Of a DNA stretch of 64,000 bases, positions 38,201 to 43,806 are shown in pieces. Location of the stretch: assembly GCF_018881855.1 (NCBI RefSeq), contig NZ_JACVPN010000005.1, positions 62,001-126,000 on the forward strand. The letters are read 5' to 3'. Source of the DNA: Polynucleobacter sp. MWH-Berg-3C6 (GTDB lineage Bacteria; Pseudomonadota; Gammaproteobacteria; Burkholderiales; Burkholderiaceae). A program made the position numbers and the translations under genes. Under the pieces are notes generated by a model that saw only the letters and a list, made by a program, of their open reading frames with translations, searched no databases and was not told the DNA's origin. The number at the start of each line of letters is the position of its first letter. The stretch's first letter is position 1.

Positions 38201-39619
38201 CTCATTGATTGACTCAGGAATGACGGCTTGGGCTTTTTGAATTGTGCTCGGATTGATAGGATCAATCGCACTGCCAGGAATAGCAGCTTGCGCCTGCTGC
38301 ATTGTTGTTGGTGCATTCGGTTCTGTTGGTGGCAGATCGATCACGTCTTGGGCTACCAAGTTGTTAACAGGCTCATTGCCAGGTATTTGCAAAATCTTTA
38401 ATGCACCTGGCTCTACGGCATTGACTGAAGCATCCAAAAAAGCGTCTTGTTGACTTACCGCAGAAGTGTCTTTCGGCGCTTGCGTTGGTGCTGCTGTCTG
38501 ATCTAAGAACTGATCTACTGTAGGCGTGCTTACAGAAGTGAGTGGGCTATCCTGCGTAGCAGTGTCGGCAATCAGCGTGCTCAAAGCTGCAATAGGATCG
38601 ACTCCTGGTTGCGCTGATGCAGATAGATCGCCTTGAATGGGATTAATTGAAATAGGCTGAGCATTGTCAAACTCTGCTGGCGCTGGACTTACAGTGACAT
38701 TTGCGCCATCTTGTATAGTTTCTGGTAACTGTTTGCCACCAATTTGAGTCATGGCGCCTGTGCCACCACCGAGCATTGCACCTAGTGCGCCTCCGTAGGC
38801 TCCACGCTTTAATAACTGATTTGGGTTAATTTCAGTTTTGTTGCCTACAGCCTCACCAATGTAATTACCAATTTCCTCGCCAGCCTCTTGCCCACCTTCT
38901 TTAGCAGTAACGCCAAGAATTTTATTAATTACTGCGATTGCGCCATTGGCAGATTTTTCTCCAGCCATCTTGCGAGCAATAGCACCTTCAGCGCCGCCAC
39001 CTGTTAAAGGGGCAATCAGTAAAGAAGCTAAGCCAGATATTCCAGCGCCTTTGTATTTGTCTATTAATTCTGGAGAATCAATACTGGTAAATGTGTCGGC
39101 AGCATTTTGAATGGCATTTGTGCCTATAGTTGCGCCTGTTGCTGCCGCCATTTTTGCCGCTGTTGGAGCTAAAGCAATCGCACCTTTAGCAACACCAGCA
39201 GGCAGAATCATTGAGCCTAATGTAGTAACGCCAGCATCAATAGATGATCTAGGGTTATCCATGGCTGCAATTGCCAGGTCTTTTAATCCCTTGTTGGGAT
39301 CATTCATTACGGCATTAAATGCAGCTTTTTGATCGTTGAGTTTTTGAGAGCCGATACCTTTATCAATAGTATCCATGCCCTTTTGCATCAGGCCAGAGAA
39401 TTCACCACCATACTTGCCACCAGTAGCTAATTGTGCAATATCCGCAACACCTTTAGCTGCAGTGGGGAATATTTTTAGAAGTGCGGCGGCAGCGTCTTGA
39501 GCATTCTCTTTGAATGCTGAGGGTTTTGGTGCTAGCTCACCTAAAAAATTATCTATCCGACCCGCCTCGGCTCGCTGATTGTTAGATTGTGGCGAGTCGA
39601 GGAAGTCGTCTATCTTCAT
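32273..39619 (-). CDS. Giant phage polyvalent protein with two zincin-like motifs
   Basis: 2448 residues. The N-terminal about 300 residues contain Gly/Ala-rich membrane-active-like stretches. A linker follows with short repeats (AQAAIPGSAIDP, KAQAVIPES) and an Ala/Lys/Glu coiled coil near residues 800-840. A GHEWWH motif (H1246-E-W-W-H1250) matches the LPD1-type domain of polyvalent proteins, and a second zincin site HELLH is at 1493-1497. The C-terminal third is helical and ends in a Lys/Glu-rich tail. Polyvalent proteins enter the host with phage or plasmid DNA and act there. The neighbouring genes suggest virion ejection. Confidence 0.85.
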   Translation of the reverse strand: MKIDDFLDSPQSNNQRAEAGRIDNFLGELAPKPSAFKENAQDAAAALLKIFPTAAKGVADIAQLATGGKYGGEFSGLMQKGMDTIDKGIGSQKLNDQKAAFNAVMNDPNKGLKDLAIAAMDNPRSSIDAGVTTLGSMILPAGVAKGAIALAPTAAKMAAATGATIGTNAIQNAADTFTSIDSPELIDKYKGAGISGLASLLIAPLTGGGAEGAIARKMAGEKSANGAIAVINKILGVTAKEGGQEAGEEIGNYIGEAVGNKTEINPNQLLKRGAYGGALGAMLGGGTGAMTQIGGKQLPETIQDGANVTVSPAPAEFDNAQPISINPIQGDLSASAQPGVDPIAALSTLIADTATQDSPLTSVSTPTVDQFLDQTAAPTQAPKDTSAVSQQDAFLDASVNAVEPGALKILQIPGNEPVNNLVAQDVIDLPPTEPNAPTTMQQAQAAIPGSAIDPINPSTIQKAQAVIPESINEPAFIDLDKHSQLQAPKPGMRIGDIVFKNGSVFKTRKAAQDVAKKAGKGWVAAPSNQGFVVRFRPQTDKQLAATAKRVAKQREVTAKDSMLQAISKLGGINSDELVKDWGVSLADLGNKGSGVFRVATKAGVSADRMASSLKELGFISQDENGKHDLAEMMDLFMEEAKGGRKTYANAEGSGIEDQYSQYQNDGYDEWIAAKDAEEAGLNKLSEYAQELIAKDVGKDYERTPDEDEGLRAEIAQWEQSGELQDRIPEFNDQAIEPTGGRLAQDNGGIDSNPAGEDRGDQGANQATPSTGEKQSSVRPTGTGSQRNAQESFSLESQTEAALKAAQEAKDAAEKAKQEADRAADARAKADAEVGQFNLTGSDREADVAAAQGQQDLLGSTPSEPAKLKSEIKDFGEKIGGARKDVWNLYGDNLEAATELDAASIPFARAWPEPNYEKLIEAGADPKTVAVVRAMRESVPTKPKKSYRLNSWADNVTTLRNFANELVKGKMPVNEIEILNKYSAIGGMADLYMAVGHSKSLANLRLSSGSYSVFEGKNYSPAKTIWAVEKTQAKSSRRWPTQLVTADTREEAIAKFKESFESLMNNATEKKSVEFVIYSRTKDKKFYVGKKVGRNYVDLAGGFSTSKEAREYRAANQEELVAKLEKFKETPRVRREDNNPRVGEDMRNGEDVTPQYFGETFGFRGVEFGNWVEQGKRQADLNEAFDALMDMAAVLGLPPKALSLNGELGLAFGARGKGGIDPAAAHYESGFVVINMTKKSGAGSLGHEWWHALDNYFSRMGKKPLDFMTDSSAVSLASVGSRYKGLDDVRLEMTEAFGRVMKAIRESKLKQRSLKMDGKRIKEYWSTSIEMSARSFESYLISKLEDQGVSNDYLANIVSEKGWKAHEAMGMADENSYPYPMVDELPALRAAFDSFFQTVETAPTDKGIRIFSRLGEGKTSGSISTKQVETLVTNLTSRFGSIPAIKVMNKVSDLFPSESADSDARVTGAVVNGEIVLFLKGLKTTEDVERTVFHELLHYGLRRFLSKDQFITQMNKLYAVDESLRAYADNWMKTDAVGIDTLTIHGEQYAKARGIDEALANLAEVNPEQYFKPTAWTKTTETLRKWLAQLADFLGFKTYATQIRAMNPSEAQLLIRSVFTNLQNNSAATQNPFVDLPDTAFRIQDMEDDLQDDIDLGVPKQKFEKVSAKDLFSLSKNEFGQTQYTAGLKLYKNLSTLASEHLGAIKLADNKPEAFKQMMRQFKVDQLKANENAKRIAEAGMELSPEQRETLSDLVEKNAIVGDLPAQEIVDLAAKVTSALDVQAKQLIDLGMISDERLVTNYLPRLYKHGLAAKLTNPALLAGWFTKARMKIRGDRLKTRGMFAEMPAANVAMAKKLGWNPSSMTDGSELPKDLFEAFDKSQPIPPNYQDAKVLMWRDYTESERAEMGEIRDGVFRYAMGYVETQKDIAIGRLFKAISTNSELAKSFNPGGWKQVPTTEIKGAPGVKQYGALAGLYVSPQVLDALTRNTQPKGILMAVYDKALNFWKEGKTVWNPVSHGNNVVSNLFTVYFAGVNPASPSHWRETLREFRTKGTYWNEAVDNGLFGNEFANQEIQQILMPDFNSMEDLESVAASRVAKVIEFSKKYPGKPLSWYRENMQKAYEFEDQFFKLMLYIDRRKSGMDPQAAITDAERYVFNYSDMPEGIELLKRTYSPFFAYTYKAIPMVLHTAMTRPDRLLAPIALLGGANWLAYMVMGGDEEKERKGMPEYMQGRTAIGTQKSIRMPFDIEGNPAFMDMSRRVPLGDLFDINNQTNGLPLPAPFMPSHPVLSIMQAVIYNQDTFTGKDLVKKSDTKWEAAQARGAYLYRQFAPNAPMILGSYNFNKLMDASANTFDTEMLGYTGKTKAGDPIKAIPTVLDVFTGTKIRSFDPERGIDYQAAGIQKEAKEIGANISSAQRNQGMTPDSKGRYIASQQDKLNELRKKNEELRK
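37237..37521 (-). CDS. Candidate overlapping gene inside the polyvalent protein linker
   Basis: In another frame of the giant gene's low-complexity linker, a 94-residue frame encodes a Lys/Glu/Gln-rich helical protein (LTPQEKIEATKVLIKLRQA, NKALFDQLGLDHN) that looks more natural than the linker itself. The ATG at 37521 has only a weak GGTAAAG upstream. It could be a real overprinted gene or chance. Confidence 0.3.
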   Translation of the reverse strand: MKEHQMKMKDSEQKLPNGSNQENSKTESQNLTTKQSSPLVDAWRKTMEESTLTPQEKIEATKVLIKLRQAQEKNKALFDQLGLDHNAMPKNPSA

Positions 39620-40503
39620 TAGTCAGGCATTCCTAAATCTTTGAGTTTCTTTTTAGCTTGATCTTTTGTGATCTTGCCAGCTTGGTAATCGGCCTGCACA
39701 TTTATCATTTCAGGTGTAGGGCTAAATGGCTTGCTAGGATTTATTGTCTGACCAGTAGTAGCTGTTGCTGGATTTTTGTTCGGGTTGCGCTTGGATTTTG
39801 CAGCCTCTAAATACGTCTGAAAATTGGGCGCATCTTTAGGCCTCTGACCAAAGCTGAGTGGATATTCCGTGTTGTATTGCAGGCGGATCTGGTTATCTTC
39901 GGCAATATCAGTACGACGGCCTTTATCAGCAGGATCGCCTTTAGCGTAATTAGTGCCTTTGCCAGCGCCTTTGTTTTCGTAAATCTTTTCTAGGGTCGGG
40001 TTTACTACTGCTTGACCACCTGTAACGCGGTTAATCGATGATCCTGTATTGCCTACATCATCAAAAGGAGCGCTGCCGCTAGTAGCAAAATAAGCTTGTG
40101 CTGCGGGTGTCGCCAGGGCTGGATTGGTTTTAATCGCCTGAATATCAGCAATCTTTTGCTGCATTTGACCGCCACGGCTGAAGTCGGCAATATTGCCAGC
40201 GCCAACGTATTTCAAAGCCTGTAAAAGCTTTTGCTCGTATTGCGGCATATTTGGGTTTGCTGCGATCTGCTCATCAACACCACCGCGATAATCATTAGTC
40301 ATCTTTAAGCCGCGGGCTTCTTGCTCGTGCTTGCTTCCAGCCTGTTGATTTGCAAAGATTTTAGCTAATGTCATAGCAGTATTTTGCTCGGCTTGTTGAG
40401 CCACCATTGGCGCCATAGCAAGCGCCTTAAATCCGCTACCGATACCCTGTGCAGCGCTTTGTGCTCCCGCTGCGGCACCGCCGCCAATGTCATAAGTTGC
40501 CAT
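39619..40503 (-). CDS. Phage structural or ejection-associated protein
   Basis: 294 residues, Ala/Gln/Gly rich. The N terminus (GGGAAAGAQSAAQGIGSGFKA) is Gly/Ala-rich, followed by a helical part and a C terminus of Pro, Lys and Asn with a short basic helix (KKLKDLGMPD). No family recognised. Its start lies 12 bases after the preceding gene and its stop meets the giant gene start, so the three are probably one unit like the ejection genes of podoviruses. This is inferred from order and size only. Confidence 0.65.
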   Translation of the reverse strand: MATYDIGGGAAAGAQSAAQGIGSGFKALAMAPMVAQQAEQNTAMTLAKIFANQQAGSKHEQEARGLKMTNDYRGGVDEQIAANPNMPQYEQKLLQALKYVGAGNIADFSRGGQMQQKIADIQAIKTNPALATPAAQAYFATSGSAPFDDVGNTGSSINRVTGGQAVVNPTLEKIYENKGAGKGTNYAKGDPADKGRRTDIAEDNQIRLQYNTEYPLSFGQRPKDAPNFQTYLEAAKSKRNPNKNPATATTGQTINPSKPFSPTPEMINVQADYQAGKITKDQAKKKLKDLGMPD

Positions 40504-40514
40504 AGATATTCTCT

Positions 40515-41009
40515 TTAAAAAAGTTTGCTAGTTTTAAAAGACTGAATCCAGGATTTATCGCCGCCGCCAGTCCAATTCATAGAGTCATTCAATGATCCAA
40601 TAGGATCGGCGGATCCGTTGGCAAGGGAAGTTGCTTTGTCCGTCACTTGACCGCCTGCTCCACTGCCGTACATCATTCCCGCAGATCCAGCCGCTTGCAA
40701 AATGTTTCCAATAAATACCTTTGTTGGATCAATCAAGCCTGCCTGTTGAATAGCAATACTGTCTGCAGCCTTTTGCCCATTGGAAAAATTATGTAATTGG
40801 TCAATTTGCTGGCCTGCATTCATCAAATCCACACCTTCATTAAATGCTGGGCGGTAAACCATCTGGCGGATCTGATAGCGGTGAGAGCTATAGCAAATCT
40901 CAGCAAGCGCCAGCACCAGAAGGCGGCCTTGCTGCAATGGACGACGACATTCCGTTCTGACATGACTAAAGGCCAAAGAAATATCAACGTAAATCCCATG
41001 CTCAATCAC
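40515..41009 (-). CDS. Putative phage internal virion protein
   Basis: 164 residues. The middle (RQMVYRPAFNEGVDLMNAGQ) and the AAGSAGMMYGSGAGG stretch look like small podovirus internal or injection proteins. It begins next to the switch to rightward genes, and its first about 20 residues overlap a possible plus-strand ORF, so the true start may be later or the gene may be truncated at a deletion junction. Confidence 0.55.
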   Translation of the reverse strand: MIEHGIYVDISLAFSHVRTECRRPLQQGRLLVLALAEICYSSHRYQIRQMVYRPAFNEGVDLMNAGQQIDQLHNFSNGQKAADSIAIQQAGLIDPTKVFIGNILQAAGSAGMMYGSGAGGQVTDKATSLANGSADPIGSLNDSMNWTGGGDKSWIQSFKTSKLF

Positions 41010-41138
41010 CAGGAAACTTTGTGGCTGTGGGAAGCAATCATCTTGCTTGGCGGTTTACTCCTGGGAGCTTACCTGGGCTCCCTAATCTATTCCCTGTTTT
41101 GTGCTCTATTGGAAATCAAAAATGATCGTCACGATTGA
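40962..41138 (+). CDS. Possible small membrane protein at prophage strand switch
   Basis: 58 residues (an ATG at 40998 is an alternative) with a strong hydrophobic helix (LWLWEAIILLGGLLLGAYLG). It partly overlaps the minus-strand gene start and the HTH gene that follows it on the plus strand. It could be a lysis or superinfection protein, or a chance ORF. Confidence 0.35.
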   Translation: MTKGQRNINVNPMLNHQETLWLWEAIILLGGLLLGAYLGSLIYSLFCALLEIKNDRHD

Positions 41139-41349
41139 AGAATCATCACTACAAAATATGCTATTTCAGGCGGCGCAACTGGGAGCTGATAAAGCTATTA
41201 GCGCCCTAGTGTCTTACAACATTAAAGACGCTGCTAAGCAAATCGGCATCACCCCAAAGACCCTAACCAAAAGAATCCTGGAAGGGAAGATCAAGTCGGT
41301 AGATGGTCGCATTACTGGGGCTGAAATCAAACGATATTTGGAGAGTTAA
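41122..41349 (+). CDS. Small helix-turn-helix protein, possible excisionase
   Basis: 75 residues with a MerR/excisionase-type helix-turn-helix (KDAAKQIGITPKTLTKRILEG) and a following wing (VDGRITGAEIKRYLES). Small proteins of this kind act as recombination directionality factors or prophage regulators. The start at 41122 has GGAAA upstream. It heads the short rightward group. Confidence 0.65.
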   Translation: MIVTIEESSLQNMLFQAAQLGADKAISALVSYNIKDAAKQIGITPKTLTKRILEGKIKSVDGRITGAEIKRYLES

Positions 41350-41727
41350 ATGAGTGATGTAATGTTTTATGGCATTTTGCGAATGCCTATAGAAATGGCT
41401 ATGAATGATGAGTTGTCGCGTTTTCAGTTCTATCAGACCGTGCAACAGGCATTAGAGCGAATAAAAAAAATTGAAGATGAAAACAAAAAATTAAAAGAAT
41501 TTGTTATTCCCATATTGGCGCATGGCGATGAGTGCGTAGGAGACTGGGATGGTGGCGAATTGCAAGACTTGGCGGTTAAATCAGGGCTTTATATTGAAAA
41601 GACTATGACTGAACCTTGCAACTTAGGGAGAGAAGAATTTGTAGGCTGCCCTTGCCGAGAATATTGCTATGGCGATGAGTCATGGGAATGCTATCGAATA
41701 GCTGAATTTTTATTGGGGAACGAATGA
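41350..41727 (+). CDS. Uncharacterised phage protein
   Basis: 125 residues with a helical, coiled-coil-prone middle (ALERIKKIEDENKKLKEF) and a C terminus with several Cys (CPCREYC). It starts one base after the HTH gene stop and overlaps the next gene by four bases. No family recognised. Confidence 0.6.
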   Translation: MSDVMFYGILRMPIEMAMNDELSRFQFYQTVQQALERIKKIEDENKKLKEFVIPILAHGDECVGDWDGGELQDLAVKSGLYIEKTMTEPCNLGREEFVGCPCREYCYGDESWECYRIAEFLLGNE

Positions 41728-42068
41728 CAACATTCACCAGCGAAGATAGAGAAATGGCTGCAAAGCATGACGGGATCGAAAGTCCGCATAATGCCTGCTG
41801 CTATAAAAATAAATGCCTTCAACAACAGCTTGAATTAACTCAGTGGAAAGCCCTAAGTAATTTTGAGTCTAAAACTCTTGAAGATTGCAATACTTGCATA
41901 ACAAAGCAACAAGCTGAAATAGAAGCGTTAAAAAAAGAAAGTGATGAAATACTAAAAGGCATTAAACGGCTTCGATGCTGGCTTGAAAGCACTTGCCCCG
42001 ATGGGTTTGCAGATGAAACATTTAGGTGTTTGCCAGTTTGGTTACTAAGGAAGGTTAACAATAAATGA
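41724..42068 (+). CDS. Uncharacterised phage protein
   Basis: 114 residues, helical and charged, with many Cys (CCYKNKC, DCNTC). Overlaps its neighbours at both ends (ATGA style), so the group is translationally coupled. No family recognised. Confidence 0.55.
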   Translation: MTTFTSEDREMAAKHDGIESPHNACCYKNKCLQQQLELTQWKALSNFESKTLEDCNTCITKQQAEIEALKKESDEILKGIKRLRCWLESTCPDGFADETFRCLPVWLLRKVNNK

Positions 42069-42376
42069 GTTTCATAGATAAACCAAGCCCATTAAATTTC
42101 TTAAATACTTTACCGCTACCAACAGCAGAAAATACCATGAGTGCAGAGCAAAAATATTGGTATAACAGGGGTCATGATGATGGTCGGAGGCTGGCAGTAG
42201 TAAAAGAGCTAAATGATGGCGGTGAGCCAGTAAAAAATGCTACCTACTGGAAACGGCAATGTAATTTATTACAAAATAGCCTCACTAATCTACAGTCATC
42301 GCTATATCACGCTAATGAACAAATTAAGTATTTGGAATTACGCCAGGTAGATCCCAGAAAGACTAATCCAACCTAG
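42065..42376 (+). CDS. Uncharacterised phage protein
   Basis: 103 residues, polar, with a coiled-coil-like C terminus (LLQNSLTNLQSSLYHANEQI). Its 3' end overlaps the convergent integrase gene by 14 bases. No family recognised. Confidence 0.5.
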   Translation: MSFIDKPSPLNFLNTLPLPTAENTMSAEQKYWYNRGHDDGRRLAVVKELNDGGEPVKNATYWKRQCNLLQNSLTNLQSSLYHANEQIKYLELRQVDPRKTNPT

Positions 42377-43433
42377 CGGCCACGTCCTCTGGGTTTGGAT
42401 TGTAGTATTTGAGAGCTCTCTTGGGATCTGTCCACCCAAAGATTTTGCACATATCAAAGATGGCCTGCTGAGCAGTAACGTCTTTATTGCTTTTAAACCT
42501 TCCCGCAATCCAAGTGGCAGCCGTATGACGGGTATCGTGGAAAGTTAATGTAGCCTCTTTATCAAGCGCTCCATCTGGCAGCCTAATAGCCAAGCCCACT
42601 CGATCCCGAATTGTTCTAAAGCGTGCATCCCTAGTCCGTGGATCCACTGAAAATACCGAGGTTTTATCAAAGCCACGCATCTTCTCAACAATGCGCACGG
42701 CTTTTTTAGAAAGGGGTACATCTCTACCCTTTCTTTTCCTTCTGCCGTTCTTATCAACCTTGACTACCAGGTGCCGCGGGTAAACATCCTCCCAGGTAAG
42801 GTTAGTCATATCGCCCGACCTCATGCCAGTTCGCAAGGCCAATAGAAAGCAAATGGCAATCGATTGGGTAATTGAGTCCACGCGCTGATCTAATGGGTGG
42901 TAATCAAACCCTCTCAATAGCTTCTTAATTTCTGATCTAGTGATTAAACGCTCCCGATCATCACCTTCTTGGGGCTTTTTAGCGTCATGCACGGGGTTAA
43001 TCTTGATCCACTTCCAGCGCAGCCGAGCCGCTTCCATCATGGCTGACAGAATGCCCACTTCTCTGAGAATCGTATTGTCTTTAACGGTCTTAGCTCTGGC
43101 CTTACAGAAGTTTTCAAAATCCTCTGGTTCAACCTCACCAATCTTTTTATCTAGCGGCAGCCAATCTGCATTATTGAGAAAGGCATTGATCCGCAATACC
43201 TCCCAATGCTCCCCTGCATTCTCAGGGCAAACCTCATCGCGGTACTTCTCTAATGCTTTACGCAGGGTATGTTTGCTGGACGGCGCTAGGTTTGCATCCT
43301 CACGAATAGCTGTTTCTTCTTTGGCTGCCCAAAGTGTTGCGTCGCGCTTGTTCTCAAACGATTTACTTTTGCGCACGCCCCTGGTGTCAATTTGGACACG
43401 ATAACCATTTGCGGTTTTTACTATTGAAGCCAT
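42363..43433 (-). CDS. Tyrosine integrase
   Basis: About 356 residues: an N-terminal arm-binding domain (SIVKTANGYRVQID), a core-binding SAM-like domain and a catalytic domain with the Arg (ALRTGMRSGDMTNLTW), HxxR (FHDTRHTAATW) and Tyr (RALKYYNP) active-site residues. It catalyses integration and excision between the att sites. An upstream start at 43496 would translate the arm-type repeats as protein, so the ATG at 43433 is preferred; no clear ribosome site supports it. It lies directly beside the tRNA end. Confidence 0.9.
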   Translation of the reverse strand: MASIVKTANGYRVQIDTRGVRKSKSFENKRDATLWAAKEETAIREDANLAPSSKHTLRKALEKYRDEVCPENAGEHWEVLRINAFLNNADWLPLDKKIGEVEPEDFENFCKARAKTVKDNTILREVGILSAMMEAARLRWKWIKINPVHDAKKPQEGDDRERLITRSEIKKLLRGFDYHPLDQRVDSITQSIAICFLLALRTGMRSGDMTNLTWEDVYPRHLVVKVDKNGRRKRKGRDVPLSKKAVRIVEKMRGFDKTSVFSVDPRTRDARFRTIRDRVGLAIRLPDGALDKEATLTFHDTRHTAATWIAGRFKSNKDVTAQQAIFDMCKIFGWTDPKRALKYYNPNPEDVAARLD

Positions 43434-43477
43434 GTGGGGGAATTTAGCAGTTTTTGTGGGGGAATTGTGGGGGAAGT
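43434..43477 (+). repeat. Right arm-type repeats (3 x GTGGGGGAAtT)
   Basis: Units at 43434, 43456 and 43467, the last two contiguous, in the same orientation as the two at the left end. They fit arm sites for the integrase. Confidence 0.6.
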
Positions 43478-43578
43478 TGCTTCCGATTTGGTTCAATTTA
43501 ACCGAACTAAACGGAAATCACAACCCGCAAACCCTTATATTTACTGCTTATTACTTTTTAGTGGGAATTAAAAAGCAA

Positions 43579-43596
43579 TCTTTGGTGCCCGAGGCC
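43579..43596. repeat. att copy 3 (prophage right end, within tRNA-Leu)
   Basis: An 18-base repeat of copy 2. Its last 14 bases are the 3' end of the tRNA gene, so integration kept the tRNA intact. Confidence 0.85.
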
Positions 43597-43671
43597 GGAA
43601 TCGAACCGGCACGACTTTTTTGAGTCGGCAGATTTTAAATCTGCTGTGTCTACCGATTTCACCACTCGGGC
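43583..43671 (-). tRNA. tRNA-Leu (UAA)
   Basis: 89 nt with encoded CCA. Acceptor stem GCCCGAG/CTCGGGC, a GGTTCGATTCC T arm, an anticodon loop TTTAAAA giving anticodon TAA (43637-43635) and a long variable arm. The 3' end is the phage attachment site. Confidence 0.95.
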
Positions 43672-43806
43672 TCGCACAAACAGAAACTGCTGCGCTAAAT
43701 AAATCAAGACATTGAGGATTTTAGCATGCCAGAGAGGCCATAGCCTGAAGCCCCCAGAGATCTTCTTGCCCAGCGGGTTGGCTTATAAAAGCACTAAACT
43801 AGCCCC

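Larger units (their letters stand above)
28774..43596. mobile_element. Defective prophage integrated at tRNA-Leu(UAA)
   Basis: Bounded by an 18-base direct repeat (TCTTTGGTGCCCGAGGCC) at 28774 and 43579, the latter overlapping the 3' end of tRNA-Leu. A tyrosine integrase lies next to the tRNA end. Short early-type genes run rightward (41122-42376). Late genes run leftward (41009-28857): possible ejection proteins, a giant polyvalent protein, holin, endolysin and spanins. No recognisable terminase, portal, major capsid, tail or CI-type repressor gene is present. Confidence 0.88.

Noticed and set aside
43434..43496. Longer N terminus for the integrase
   Set aside because: It would translate the tandem arm-type repeats; the ATG at 43433 begins the recognisable domain.
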